A stretch of DNA of 64,000 nucleotides, taken from contig LNFQ01000056.1 of NCBI GenBank assembly GCA_001567165.1, forward strand, positions 1 to 64,000, given 5' to 3'. Shown here in pieces: positions 40,629 through 51,082 of this stretch. The position numbers and the translations under genes were made by a program. The notes beneath the pieces are model-generated. The model searched no databases. It was not told the origin of the DNA and was given only the letters and a program-made list of their open reading frames with translations. Within the stretch, counting starts at the first letter, position 1. Every line of letters begins with the position of its first letter. This DNA is from Bacteroidetes bacterium OLB11 (GTDB lineage: Bacteria; Bacteroidota; Bacteroidia; Chitinophagales; Chitinophagaceae).

Positions 40629-42311
40629 TTAACTTTTTTTTCCTTGCAAATATTTATATACAAAAAGAACGATATGGATAATTGAAAATACTAAAGAAAA
40701 ATAGAATAAACCGATATCATTAATTTTTCCAGTATCAGGATTGAGCTCTGAGGTTTGATGGTGAGCAAACGAAATCCCTAATAAGATTATTGAAAGGATA
40801 AACCCTGATAGACCAACTATTTTATTTGCTTTAGACATAACCCCTGCTTGGTTAGAAGTTAAATGGCTATGTTTTACACTGTAAAATAAATAAACATCTA
40901 ACCCAATAATCATCCATAAAACTAATCGCATCCAAGTGTCAAGAGGAAGGAAAGCCATCATGAAAAAGCAAACTAAAATTCCTAATATTGGAACAAGAGG
41001 AACAAGAGGTGTTCTGAAGGCTCTGGGAACATCGGGCATTGTTCTCCTCATAACTAACACACCAATACAAACTAAAATAAATGCGAATAAAGTACCGATA
41101 CTGGTCATTTCACCTACAACTCTTCCGGGAATAAATGCAGCAAATAAGCTTACAAATACTAAGAATAATAAGTTTGATTTATAAGGTGTTTTATATTTTG
41201 GATGCACTTTTGAAAATGTTGACGGCAAAAGCCCATCTTTACTCATTGAGAAAAATACTCTACTTTGTCCCATTAATAAAACTAAAATCACGGATGCGTA
41301 ACCGAGCAAAATGGCAATGATGATAGAAGTATTTAACCAAGGATATGCTGGTGTCACTATTCCATTAGCTCCAACCTCACCCATGTTTGAAATAGCAATT
41401 GCAACCGGTGCTAAATGGCTAGAAGCATCTCCACTGTTGAATGCGGTATATTTCACAACGCCTGTCATTACATAAGCAAACAAAATATACAGAATTGTAC
41501 AAATAAATAAAGAACCTAAAATGCCGATTGGCATTGATTTTTTAGGGTCTTTTGTTTCTTGTGCAGCGGTACTCACTGCATCAAATCCGATATAAGCGAA
41601 AAACACCACAGCGGCGGCTCTTATCATTCCTGAAAACCCAAATTCGCCAAAATTTCCTTTGTTGTCGGGTATGAATGGAGTTAGGTTTTCTGGTTTGATA
41701 TATTTAAATCCAACTATGATAAAAATCAATACGATGGCAACTTTGAGCAAAACAATAATATTATTGACAATGGCTGATTCACTTGTTCCTTTTATCAAAA
41801 CTAAAGACATGATTGTCACAATAAACACAGCGGGTAAATTCATAATGCCTCCATCAAATGGAGTAACCATCAGCTCATGCGGTAAACTCAATCCGAAGCT
41901 TTTAAATAATTCTCCAAGATATCCACTCCAACTTGAAGCTACGGTTGCCGCTCCCACAGCGTATTCCAGTATCAAATCCCATCCGATAATCCATGCCATA
42001 AATTCGCCCATTGTTGCGTAGGAGTAAGTGTAAGCACTACCAGCCACTGGTATCATCGAAGCAAATTCTGCATAGCAAAGTCCAGCAAAGGCACACCCAA
42101 TCGCAGCTATTATAAAGGAAATAATAATAGATGGGCCTGCATAATTGGCGGCTGCCATGCCTGTTATTGAAAATAACCCTGCTCCAATAATAGCTCCAAT
42201 ACCTAATGATATTAAAGCAGTAGTACCTAAGGTTTTCTTTAATGAAAATTCACCTTCTTCATGTGCTTCTGATATTAATTGATTGATAGGTTTTCTTGAA
42301 AATAAACTCAT
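40629..42311 (-). CDS. APC-superfamily amino acid permease
   Basis: A 560-residue protein with about 12 membrane helices and the substrate-binding motif GIGAIIGAGLFSITG in helix 1. Length and pattern fit the cationic amino acid transporter (CAT/YfnA-like) branch of the APC superfamily; a C-terminal pair of helices is also present. The exact amino acid cannot be told. Confidence 0.9.
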   Translation of the reverse strand: MSLFSRKPINQLISEAHEEGEFSLKKTLGTTALISLGIGAIIGAGLFSITGMAAANYAGPSIIISFIIAAIGCAFAGLCYAEFASMIPVAGSAYTYSYATMGEFMAWIIGWDLILEYAVGAATVASSWSGYLGELFKSFGLSLPHELMVTPFDGGIMNLPAVFIVTIMSLVLIKGTSESAIVNNIIVLLKVAIVLIFIIVGFKYIKPENLTPFIPDNKGNFGEFGFSGMIRAAAVVFFAYIGFDAVSTAAQETKDPKKSMPIGILGSLFICTILYILFAYVMTGVVKYTAFNSGDASSHLAPVAIAISNMGEVGANGIVTPAYPWLNTSIIIAILLGYASVILVLLMGQSRVFFSMSKDGLLPSTFSKVHPKYKTPYKSNLLFLVFVSLFAAFIPGRVVGEMTSIGTLFAFILVCIGVLVMRRTMPDVPRAFRTPLVPLVPILGILVCFFMMAFLPLDTWMRLVLWMIIGLDVYLFYSVKHSHLTSNQAGVMSKANKIVGLSGFILSIILLGISFAHHQTSELNPDTGKINDIGLFYFSLVFSIIHIVLFVYKYLQGKKS

Positions 42312-42420
42312 TTAATAATGTTGATTTTAAAATTGATTATGAATGGCATTGCAAAATGCGTTACAATAATATTGAAGTTTTTTCTATTTTTAAAGAAATA
42401 GAGTTTTTATTTTTTTAATA

Positions 42421-42837
42421 CTAAATTGGGGAATATGGCAATTCACTTAGCCACTGATGTGAGTTTGTGCAATAACACATGATTTCTTTTCCATTGGTCA
42501 TTACAATGTAAGATGCTTGAAGTGTGGTGTTGTATGAAAGAATTTGAGATAATGATTCTTTGGATAGTTTTACATCTTGGCTTTTACATTCAACAAGCAT
42601 CCAGCATTTGTTTTGATATGAAATTAGAATGTCAAATCGTTTGCGCAACTTGCCGACTAATACTAATTTTTCAACTGCTATCAATGGTTTAGGGATTTTT
42701 TTTTCTTGAATTAGAAAGAGCAAGAAGTTTTGTCTGACCCATTCTTCCGGTGTGAGAGTGACATATTTTTTTCTGATAATATCAAAAATACATTTCTTTT
42801 GATTGATTATCCGAATGTCAAAAGGGGCATCTTTCAT
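42421..42837 (-). CDS. HsdR N-terminal-like nuclease-fold protein
   Basis: A 138-residue protein matching the type I restriction enzyme R-subunit N-terminal domain: RFDILI followed by WMLVECKSQDVKL, the D...E-x-K pattern of the PD-(D/E)XK nuclease fold. It has no helicase part, so it is not a restriction enzyme by itself. Stand-alone copies are common in Bacteroidota. It lies 18 bases downstream of scpA. Function unknown. Confidence 0.75.
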   Translation of the reverse strand: MKDAPFDIRIINQKKCIFDIIRKKYVTLTPEEWVRQNFLLFLIQEKKIPKPLIAVEKLVLVGKLRKRFDILISYQNKCWMLVECKSQDVKLSKESLSQILSYNTTLQASYIVMTNGKEIMCYCTNSHQWLSELPYSPI

Positions 42838-42855
42838 TTAAAAAATAAGGATGGA

Positions 42856-43646
42856 TTAGTTGGGTTCATTCAAAATCAATTCTTCATTTTCTCTGTTTTC
42901 ATTCCACTCGATAATAAAATTATTACGTCCTTCTCCGATTAAAATCAATAAATATTTTTGTTGAATTAATTCCAGCATAGCAAGGAAATTAAATATCGCA
43001 TGAATACGATCTTCACACTTTTGAAAGATATTTTCAAAGGCTATTTTTTTTTCTTTTTCAGCCCATTCTAGTAAATAAGTTCGCTGGCTTTCCAATGAGT
43101 ATTTGTATTTGACAACAATGTGTTGAGGCTTTTCTAGTCGCCCTTGCAAGCGGGTAAGAACTTTTTTCATAACTTTGAAAAAAGTTTGTATAAAGTGACA
43201 GATTGAATCTCAGTTCCTTCGCTCATTTTTTCACCGATTTCTTGAAGTTCTTTCATCACATTTCCTCTCTTAAATTGCAACATTCTCTCAGCTTCTAGCA
43301 TTTTTAATTCTTCGGAGGCTTGCTTAAATCGTTTGTATTCTAGCAGTTTATCTATCAGCTCTTTTCGAGGGTCTATTTCATTTCCATGTTCATCTTTTTC
43401 TTTTCGAGGCAAAAGCATTTTTGCTTTGATGCGAATTAGTGTCGAAGCAAATAAAATAAACTCGCTTGCAAGCTCAATGTTTAGCTGTTCGTGTTGTTTG
43501 ATGTAATCTAAAAAGTCATTGGTGATTTTAAAAATAGGAATATTTTGAATGTCAATTTCATCTCTTTCAATAAAGAATAATAATAGGTCGAAAGGTCCTT
43601 CAAATTGTGGTAGTTTTATATTGTAATTCTCAGTAGAAACGGCCAT
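42856..43646 (-). CDS. scpA: Segregation and condensation protein A, frame-disrupted
   Basis: Two pieces (43167-43646 and 42856-43170) overlap by ATGA and join to 263 residues if one base is added to the A6 run at 43178-43183. The N-terminal part has the ScpA signature FEGPFDLLLFFIERDEIDI and the C-terminal part its winged-helix end (FNFLAMLELIQQKYLLI). ScpA is the kleisin bridging the Smc heads. A real split into two coupled genes is possible, but many neighbours show the same kind of indel. scpB is not in view. Confidence 0.85.
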
Positions 43647-43711
43647 GTTATTTGCTTTAGTTTCAAATGTACTATTGTTTTAATAATTAAATTAAAAAAT
43701 ACAGAATTAGT

Positions 43712-44848
43712 TTATGTTACTTGGTTTTTTAAAGCATTTATCATGGTTTCATAAAATTGAACGGCACTATTGTCCCAATCAAATTTCTGACTTTGAATCT
43801 TACAATTTGCAATTAATTTGGCTCTTAAATTTTCATCTTTATAGATTGTAATCAGTTGGTGAGCTATGTCGTTTTCATCATTCGGGTCGGCTAGTAAACC
43901 TGCATCGCCTGCCACTTCTGGCAATGAAGTAGAGTTGCTAACTATGACAGGTACATTGCATTTCATCGCTTCTACTACGGGTATTCCAAACCCTTCTAGT
44001 AAAGATACCAATGCGAGTGCATAAGCTGCTCCAATTACTTTACAAAGCTCATCAACTTGCATATAATCGAAGTGAAAAACATCATTTTTAAAAGGATGAT
44101 TTTCGATGTGTTGCTTGATGTCTTTACTATTCCAAGCATAACGACCAATAATCAATAATTTCATGTTGCTTCTTTGTTTTCTTTTGAAAATTTCAAACGC
44201 TTTTAATAATTGATTGACATTTTTTCGAGGATGTATAGCCCCTGTGAACACGAAGTATTCAGCACCTTGTGCGTATTTTTCTTTAATCGCTATTTTTTCT
44301 TCAACGCTCAGCGGTTTGTATAAACTGTTGACACCATTATACACTACACTTACTTTTTCGGGAGCGGTGTGGTATTTTTCAATAATATCTTTTTTAGAAA
44401 ATTCGGATACGGTGATTGTATGCAAAGATTTTTTTACAAAAAGAGGAGTGAACTTGCGTAAGTAAAATCTAAATTTAAATGGTAAATGTTGTGGATAATG
44501 CTCAAAAGCTAAATCGTGCACTACAACGATTGATGGGATATTTGTTTTTAAAGATAAGAAACCATCTGTCGAAATAAATACATCTGGCTTATGTTTTTTT
44601 AGAACAAACCAAACCGACCATTCAAACCATAAATACCAAAGGATTGGATGACGTGCAGGTGGGGGAACCACAATGGGGGTGACGTTTTCAGCAAAAATAA
44701 ATTTTGGATGATAAGGTCTGTCGAATATAAAAATAAATTCATGTTCGGGATGATTAAGAACAATTCTTTTGATGATTTCGTAGGTAAACCAACCGATCCC
44801 CTCTAGTTTTCCATTCAATAAAAATCTGGTGTTGACAGCAATTTTCAT
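43712..44848 (-). CDS. Family 4 glycosyltransferase
   Basis: About 378 residues from MKIAVNTRFLL; the frame extends 6 codons further up, but this later start fits the fold. GT4 features: an N-terminal GT-B domain (GKLEGIGWFTYEIIK), and in the second domain VFTGAIHPRKNVNQLLKAF and the EX7E motif region (SLLEGFGIPVVEAMKCN). It transfers a nucleotide sugar, probably to the polysaccharide made by the divergent operon to its right, 109 bases away. Confidence 0.9.
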   Translation of the reverse strand: MKIAVNTRFLLNGKLEGIGWFTYEIIKRIVLNHPEHEFIFIFDRPYHPKFIFAENVTPIVVPPPARHPILWYLWFEWSVWFVLKKHKPDVFISTDGFLSLKTNIPSIVVVHDLAFEHYPQHLPFKFRFYLRKFTPLFVKKSLHTITVSEFSKKDIIEKYHTAPEKVSVVYNGVNSLYKPLSVEEKIAIKEKYAQGAEYFVFTGAIHPRKNVNQLLKAFEIFKRKQRSNMKLLIIGRYAWNSKDIKQHIENHPFKNDVFHFDYMQVDELCKVIGAAYALALVSLLEGFGIPVVEAMKCNVPVIVSNSTSLPEVAGDAGLLADPNDENDIAHQLITIYKDENLRAKLIANCKIQSQKFDWDNSAVQFYETMINALKNQVT

Positions 44849-44957
44849 TTCTAAAATTGTTTGCAAATGTAGGATATGCTTTTTTAAAATTTAGTTTTTT
44901 ACTTTTTATATCAAATGTTTATTGATATTTTTGAAATCTTGACTCTGCAATTGCTGA

Positions 44958-46412
44958 ATGATTAAAAAATATTTTATCTCTAATATTTTTATTGTTTTAC
45001 TGCTAAACTTGTTAGTAAAACCCATCTGGATATTTTTCATTGACCGAAAAGTACAGCTAACTGTGGGGCATGAAGTGTATGGATTGTATGGTGCTTTTGT
45101 TGGGCTTACTTTAATTTTTAATATAATTCTAGATTTTGGAATAACGAATTATAACAATAAAAGTGTGGCTGCTGATACGGGTTTGATTGAAAAAAATTTA
45201 CCAAACATGCTACTAGCAAAAATTTTGCTTTCGTTTGTTTATTTTCTAGTGATATTTTTAGTGACTTTTTTACTTCATTATGATAAGAATGCTCTTATGC
45301 TAGTAGGCAGTATTGGTGTGATTCAAATGCTCAATTCCTTTTTACTTTTTTTGAGAAGCAATGTTTCTGCTAATCATCATTTTAAAACAGATAGTTTATT
45401 GTCAGTTTTAGATAAACTCATTATGATTATTATATGTGGTTATTTTCTGTATTTTTCAGATAAACAATCACAATTTAAAATTGAATGGTTTATTATGATT
45501 CAAGTGGTAGCTTACTTATTGGCTATTTCATATTCTGTTTTTATTATTACGAGAAGATACACTAAGATTCATTATTCGCATATTTCTGTCGAGAAAATTC
45601 TCAACGTGAGTAAAAGCAGTATTCCCTATGCTCTTTTAATTTTGTTTATGGCAATTTATATGCGAAGCGATACGCTGATGCTTGAGCGAATAAGTGGGGC
45701 CGAGCAAAATTCACTATATCTGGAAGCCTATCGGGTGTTGGATGCGAGCAATATGATTGCGTATTTATTTGCAGTGGTTTTACTGCCGATGTTTTCAAGA
45801 ATGCTTTCAAAGAAATTGAATATTGAAAGTTTGGTTGTGATTACATCAAATATTATGATTAGTTTTTCTTTAGCAATGGCTGCTTTTTGTGTTGTTTATG
45901 CGGAAGAAATTACAACCCTTTTGTATCCTAAAGATGCAAGCTTTGATTTGACTTTTATTTTTCAATGGGTGATGGGAAGCTTTCCAGCATTTTGCATTAT
46001 GTATATTTATTCCACATTACTTACAGCTAATGATAATATCAAATTGCTTACTAAAATTGCTTTTGTTGGAAGTCTTTTTTCAATTGTTTTAAACAGTTTT
46101 ATGATTCATTACTTCGAAGCAAAAGGTGCAGCAATTACTTGCTTTGTAATAGAGTGGGGAGTAGGGATTGCCTATATTATTTATTGTGTGCGAATACTAA
46201 AAATATCAACAGGCGTTTTAAGGGTATTTAAATTTTTAACGGTATTTGTAGCTGTTTTGCTTTTTAATTATTTCTTGAAATATCTCAATGTCAACTTACT
46301 TGTTACAATTCCATTCAATGGGTTGTTTTTTATTGGGTTGGTGTATATCATTCGATTATGGGATAGGAAATATATCGAAACTTACTTAAAACTTTTAAAG
46401 CTAAACAATTGA
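44958..46412 (+). CDS. Polysaccharide flippase (Wzx-like, MOP superfamily)
   Basis: A 484-residue protein with about 14 membrane helices. N-terminal pattern VGHEVYGLYGAFVGLTLIFN is typical of MOP flippases of the Wzx/RfbX group. It would move lipid-linked repeat units across the inner membrane. First gene of the rightward polysaccharide series. Confidence 0.85.
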   Translation: MIKKYFISNIFIVLLLNLLVKPIWIFFIDRKVQLTVGHEVYGLYGAFVGLTLIFNIILDFGITNYNNKSVAADTGLIEKNLPNMLLAKILLSFVYFLVIFLVTFLLHYDKNALMLVGSIGVIQMLNSFLLFLRSNVSANHHFKTDSLLSVLDKLIMIIICGYFLYFSDKQSQFKIEWFIMIQVVAYLLAISYSVFIITRRYTKIHYSHISVEKILNVSKSSIPYALLILFMAIYMRSDTLMLERISGAEQNSLYLEAYRVLDASNMIAYLFAVVLLPMFSRMLSKKLNIESLVVITSNIMISFSLAMAAFCVVYAEEITTLLYPKDASFDLTFIFQWVMGSFPAFCIMYIYSTLLTANDNIKLLTKIAFVGSLFSIVLNSFMIHYFEAKGAAITCFVIEWGVGIAYIIYCVRILKISTGVLRVFKFLTVFVAVLLFNYFLKYLNVNLLVTIPFNGLFFIGLVYIIRLWDRKYIETYLKLLKLNN

Positions 46413-46454
46413 ATTTCTTAAATGAAATATACTAGCTCAATAATATATTCACAT

Positions 46455-46462
46455 TATATTTG
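46455..46462 (+). promoter_or_regulatory. -7 promoter element of the chain-length gene
   Basis: TATATTTG fits TAnnTTTG. It covers the first in-frame ATG (46460), which supports the later start at 46493. Confidence 0.5.
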
Positions 46463-46492
46463 TTTTTTCTAATAGACTTTTTAAAAGATTAT

Positions 46493-47473
46493 ATGAACAA
46501 CAACAAAGAATTTCAATTTGACTTATTTGATATCATACGAATTGGGTTAAAATGGAAAAAGCATATTATTATTTTTTCATTTGCAATTGCGTGTATAACA
46601 GCTATCATTTTTTTATTTCAAAAAAATTATTATAAAGCCTATGGAGCCTTTTTCCCAGCCTCAGCTGTTATCAGTGGAAGAGTGACTTTATTTAGAGAGA
46701 CCCCTCAAGAATGGATTGATTATTTTGGAGGGGAAAATGAAGTAGATCGTGCTTTTGTAGTAGGAAATTCATCTCCGCTTTATAGCTATATCATTGAAAA
46801 ATTTAAATTGAGAGAACATTACAAAATTGATTCCACTGATAAAGAAAGTATGAAAAAAACATATAAACGATTTGCGAAAAACTTTTCGATTTCTCGAACC
46901 GGATTCAAAAATATTGAAGTCACTTTTACTGATGAAGATCAAATGCTTTGTCATGAAGTAGTAAATACGGCAATCAATCAAGTGGAATCAAGACTGAGAG
47001 AGTTATACATAGGTATCAATAAACAGCTTGCTTTATCAATTGATTTACGAAAAGATTCTATTGCAAATCAATTGACCCTCATGACAGATTCTCTAATTAC
47101 GCTTAGAACTAAATATAGCATATATGATATCATATCTCCCGGTCGAAAAAACATCATCAACTTCACTGCAAAAGGAAGTGGAGAGCAATATGCAAGAGGA
47201 TTAGAAGAGATTCAAATTGTTGAAGAGCTAAAAGATAAATTGGCTATCGATAATGCCAGATATATGTCATTATCTAACGAGTTTAAGACTGCTATTTTTG
47301 ATGGGTTTCCAATGGTGCATGTGACTCAATGGGCTGCACCGGGTGCTCCGAAAGCAGGACCTTACAGAACAATTGGAGTTCTTATTTCGTTTGTATCTGC
47401 ATTTGTTTTCGGACTTTTAGTATCTATTGTTATTGAAGTTTTACAAGAAAATAAACATAAGATGATGGCATGA
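46493..47473 (+). CDS. Polysaccharide chain-length determinant (Wzz-like)
   Basis: About 326 residues. One membrane helix near the N-terminus (IIIFSFAIACITAIIFLF) and one at the end (IGVLISFVSAFVFGLLVSIVI) bracket a periplasmic helical domain; a Pro-rich stretch (APGAPKAGPYRT) precedes the second helix as in Wzz proteins. No kinase domain is attached. The stop overlaps the next start by 4 bases (ATGA). Confidence 0.85.
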   Translation: MNNNKEFQFDLFDIIRIGLKWKKHIIIFSFAIACITAIIFLFQKNYYKAYGAFFPASAVISGRVTLFRETPQEWIDYFGGENEVDRAFVVGNSSPLYSYIIEKFKLREHYKIDSTDKESMKKTYKRFAKNFSISRTGFKNIEVTFTDEDQMLCHEVVNTAINQVESRLRELYIGINKQLALSIDLRKDSIANQLTLMTDSLITLRTKYSIYDIISPGRKNIINFTAKGSGEQYARGLEEIQIVEELKDKLAIDNARYMSLSNEFKTAIFDGFPMVHVTQWAAPGAPKAGPYRTIGVLISFVSAFVFGLLVSIVIEVLQENKHKMMA

Positions 47474-48901
47474 GAATAAGTCAAGTTGATAAGGATACTC
47501 AATTGTTTTTTGTCGGTGCATTTTTATTTTCTATTCTATTTGTACTATCGTTTCTTTTTGATTTTCCGATTTTAATTTCCATTCCTTTTTTAATTTTGGG
47601 ATTGTCTTTTTTCTTGAAAGATGTGAAATATGCATTTTATACAATGTTGTTTTTTATTCCGCTTTCATTTCAATATTTAGATAAATATGATTTTCCAGAT
47701 GAACCGCTGATGCTGCTTAATACAGGATTTCTTTTTTCTTTTTTATCTTTTTAATTATAAAAAATTCAACTAAACAATTTACTGAAAAACCCAATCTTCT
47801 TTACGGTTTTACTTTCATTTGCTTGGCTCATCATTACCGTTTTATTTTCAAAAGATATTTTACTTTCTTCCAAATTTTTATTAAAAAAGATATGGTACTT
47901 AATTCCATTTTTACTATTTCCGATAATTCTTTTTGGAGATAAAAAAGTAATGATTCGTTCATATCAATTTTTATTTTTCAGTCTGTTTTTTGTTGTGTGG
48001 ATAGTGGTGATTCGTTTTGCTGCATTTGATTTTCGCTTTGAAGATGTGCATGACCCTGTGACACCTTTTTTCCAAAATCATGTTATGTATGGTTCGATGG
48101 TTTCTGTCGTTTTGCCATTTATATTTGTAGCCTTACGACACAGTCGAAAGCTAAGTATTCAATGGCTGATGTCATTTATAGGGATTTTTTTTGTTTTTAT
48201 TTGCCATCTATTTTTCATATTCTAGAGCGGCATGGGTGGCTGTAATATTTGCAGCGATATGTTTTGTGGCAGTGCGTTTCAGAGTGATGCAATATGTAAT
48301 CATTGGATTTTATTTGTTGATTTCAAGTTTAGTATTTTGGTTATCAAATCATAATACCTATTTAACTTTTAAACCAAAGTTTGAAAAAACGATTATGCAC
48401 GAATCTCTTGAAGATCACATTATGGCGACAATTCAAGGGACTGATATTTCTTCAGCTGAGCGTTATTACCGATGGATTGCAGCTCTAAGAATGAGTAAGG
48501 ATAACCCTATAGTAGGAGTTGGCCCTAATCTTTTTTATGATTATTATAAAGCCTACACGATTACATCATTTAAAACTTGGGTCAGCCGAAATCCTGAACG
48601 TTCAACGACTCATAATTATTTTTTATTTATGCTTGTGGAACAAGGCATACCGGGCATGGTATTGTATGGAGCATTAATCTTCATTATTTTTTACTTAGGT
48701 CAAAAAGTTTATCATAGTCAAAATGAACCTTTTTATCGAGATGTAGTGATAGGAGCTTTGTGTTCAATTGCTGCTATATTTATCAATAATTTTTTTAGTG
48801 AGCTTATTGAAACTGATAAAATTGGAAGTATATTTTATCTAAGCATCGCTGTTATTATAGCTGTTTCATTAAGAGAAAATAAAAATATATTAAAAGAATA
48901 A
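47470..48901 (+). CDS. O-antigen polymerase/ligase-like membrane protein, frame-disrupted
   Basis: About 476 residues with 10-12 membrane helices. Three indels break it: T5 47748-47752 (one missing), A6 47759-47764 (one extra) and T8 48185-48192 (one extra). The Wzy_C-type region follows the last break (FSYSRAAWVAVIFAA, DNPIVGVGPNLFYDYY, TTHNYFLFMLVEQGIPGM), with the RAAW and H-N-Y features common to WaaL/Wzy proteins. Polymerase or ligase cannot be decided. Confidence 0.8.
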
Positions 48902-48909
48902 AAATATAT

Positions 48910-48917
48910 TAACTTTG
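48910..48917 (+). promoter_or_regulatory. -7 promoter element of the response regulator
   Basis: TAACTTTG fits TAnnTTTG, 17 bases before the start at 48935. Confidence 0.45.
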
Positions 48918-48934
48918 AGGATATTCCGAAAATT

Positions 48935-49576
48935 ATGATAGAAACTCCAATTAAAATTGCCATTCTGGATGATCATCTAATAGTAATTGAAGGTTTAAAA
49001 CTATTGCTTTCTTCAAAAAAACAATTCAAAATTGTACATGAATGTGTTGATGGTTTTACAATGATTGAAAAAATTATTGAAACACCTGTCGATATTCTAT
49101 TGACTGATATTATGATGCCAAATATGGATGGATATGAAGTCGCAATGGTTATGAAAGAAAAATGCCCTGATGTTAAAGTCGTTGCACTGACGATGAACGG
49201 TGATGGAATGTTAGTGGATAAAATGATAGAACAAGCTAAAATAAAAGGCTATTTATTAAAATCGATTGATCGAAATGAACTTGTTTTTGCTCTCGAAAAT
49301 GTTTATAAAGGCAATCATTATTTTCCAGATGAAGTGCTTGATGAATTGAAAACATTTCAAAAAATTAAACGAGAAAATGAAAGCGTCAATCTAACGGCAA
49401 GAGAAATAGAAATTATTAAATTTATAGCTCAAGACTTAAGCAATAAACAAATTGCTTCTACCCTTTTTATAAGTGAAAGAACGGTTGAAACGCATCGTAA
49501 AAATATTTTTAGAAAAACAGGAATGCACTCTGTTATTGGCTTAATTGAATTTGTCAAGTCGCGAAAATTAATATAA
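48935..49576 (+). CDS. NarL/LuxR-type response regulator
   Basis: A 213-residue protein. Receiver domain with acidic pair D12/D13, phosphoryl acceptor D58 (LLTDIMMPNMDGYE) and K109; then a LuxR-type helix-turn-helix (LTAREIEIIKFIAQDLSNKQ, SERTVETHRKNIF). The partner kinase is not in the window. Its place directly after the polymerase gene suggests that it controls polysaccharide or the following secreted proteins. Confidence 0.93.
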   Translation: MIETPIKIAILDDHLIVIEGLKLLLSSKKQFKIVHECVDGFTMIEKIIETPVDILLTDIMMPNMDGYEVAMVMKEKCPDVKVVALTMNGDGMLVDKMIEQAKIKGYLLKSIDRNELVFALENVYKGNHYFPDEVLDELKTFQKIKRENESVNLTAREIEIIKFIAQDLSNKQIASTLFISERTVETHRKNIFRKTGMHSVIGLIEFVKSRKLI

Positions 49577-49652
49577 AGATTAACAATACCCAATCAAAGG
49601 TATTTTTTGGAGAATGTGTAAAGGTATTTTTGTTGAAATTTTAATATAAATT

Positions 49653-51060
49653 ATGAAAAAACAAATTACCATTTTCACCCTTTTGGTTTGCATGACGATA
49701 ATGTCATGGGCAAACAATGTGACGGTTTCAAATGTTGTACTCAATGGACAAAATGTAGGAAATCATTACTCATTAATTAATTATAATATCACATGGGACA
49801 ACTCATGGCGAACAAATACCAATGAAAATAACTATGATGGTTGTTGGATCTTTGCTAAATTTAGAAAAATAAATTCAAACAATTGGCAACACGCAACAAT
49901 AAATTATGTAGCTCCAGGCACTGCCGCTGCTTGTGGTCATACTCAACCTGGAGGGTCAACTATTACGACTCCTTCTGATGGAAAAGGAGTATTTATGTAT
50001 AGAAGTGCTAATGGACAAGGTACTGTGAATTGGTCTGGTGTTAAACTTCGTTGGAACTACGGAGTAGATGGAGTTGCAGATAATGATAGTGTTGAAATCA
50101 GACTTTTCGCAGTGGAAATGGTTTATTGTCCTCAAGGTGCTTTTAACTTAGGTAGTGGTGGATCTGAAAACTATCATTTTAGAGATGGTCTTGTCGATAC
50201 TTATTATCCGATTACTTCAGAAGGTTCTATCAACTGTGGACCGGTTGCTGGTCAGCTTTATACTCAAGGAGGAGTGTTTTGGATTTCGGGAACATTACCT
50301 GCTGCTTACCCAAAAGGATATAATGCTGTTTGGTGTATGAAATATGAAATTAGTCAACAGCAATATGCGGATTTTCTTAACACAATTGATTATGCAAAAT
50401 ATATTAATAGAACTACTTATGGAGGTTATAATATGACAGGAACTCATCCCAATTTAATTCCGGATAATCCAGAGAGAGCTGTTAATTACATCGGTGCAGA
50501 AGACGTGTTGTCTTTATTAGATTGGAGTGCATTAAGACCTATGACTGAACTTGAATTTGAAAAAAATTTGTAGAGGTGCTAATCAAACTCCGGTATCAAA
50601 TGAATTCGCATGGGGAAATACAACAATTTTACAAATTGCAAGTCCATCAAATCAAGGAATGGCAGATGAAACATGGTTTACAGGGAATTGTAACTATCTA
50701 TCTTTAACAATCCCTATGAGATGTGGTGCTTTAGCTACTTATTCTTCAAATAGAGAACAAGCCGGTGCAACTTATTATGGAGTAATGGAAATGTCTGGAA
50801 ATTTACATGAAGCCGTTATTTCCGCAGGTAATGCACCTGGAAGAACTTATACCGGAGTTCATGGCGATGGAAATTTAGATCCTAATGGTTTGTATAATGC
50901 ATTAAACTGGAGTACATCAGCTATTGGTTATAGAGGTGGTTATCTTAATTCTGGTTATTCTTTATACAGTGCTGTTTCAGATAGAATTAGTAGTACTTCG
51001 GGGGGAGCCATTAAAAACAATTACTATTCTTCAGGTAGAGGAGTTAGAACTGCACAATAA
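49653..51060 (+). CDS. Secreted SUMF1-fold protein, frame-disrupted
   Basis: About 468 residues after removing one base of the A7 run at 50560-50566. A signal peptide (KKQITIFTLLVCMTIMSWA) is followed by a ~130-residue strand-rich domain (NYNITWDNSWRTNTN). The rest has the formylglycine-generating-enzyme (SUMF1) fold: YEISQQQYADFLNTI, RPMTELEFEKICRG, GVMEMSGNLHEAVIS, GYRGG. The C-terminus ends GRGVRTAQ without the Cys pair used by true formylglycine enzymes, so it is probably structural, as in GldJ/GldK. The protein is not a lipoprotein. Confidence 0.82.
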
Positions 51061-51082
51061 TTTTTTCAAAATCAAAAATAAT

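Noticed and set aside
43167..43190. Two genuine overlapping scpA genes
   Set aside because: The ATGA overlap looks like coupled genes, but the two pieces make one normal ScpA and the window is full of one-base run errors.
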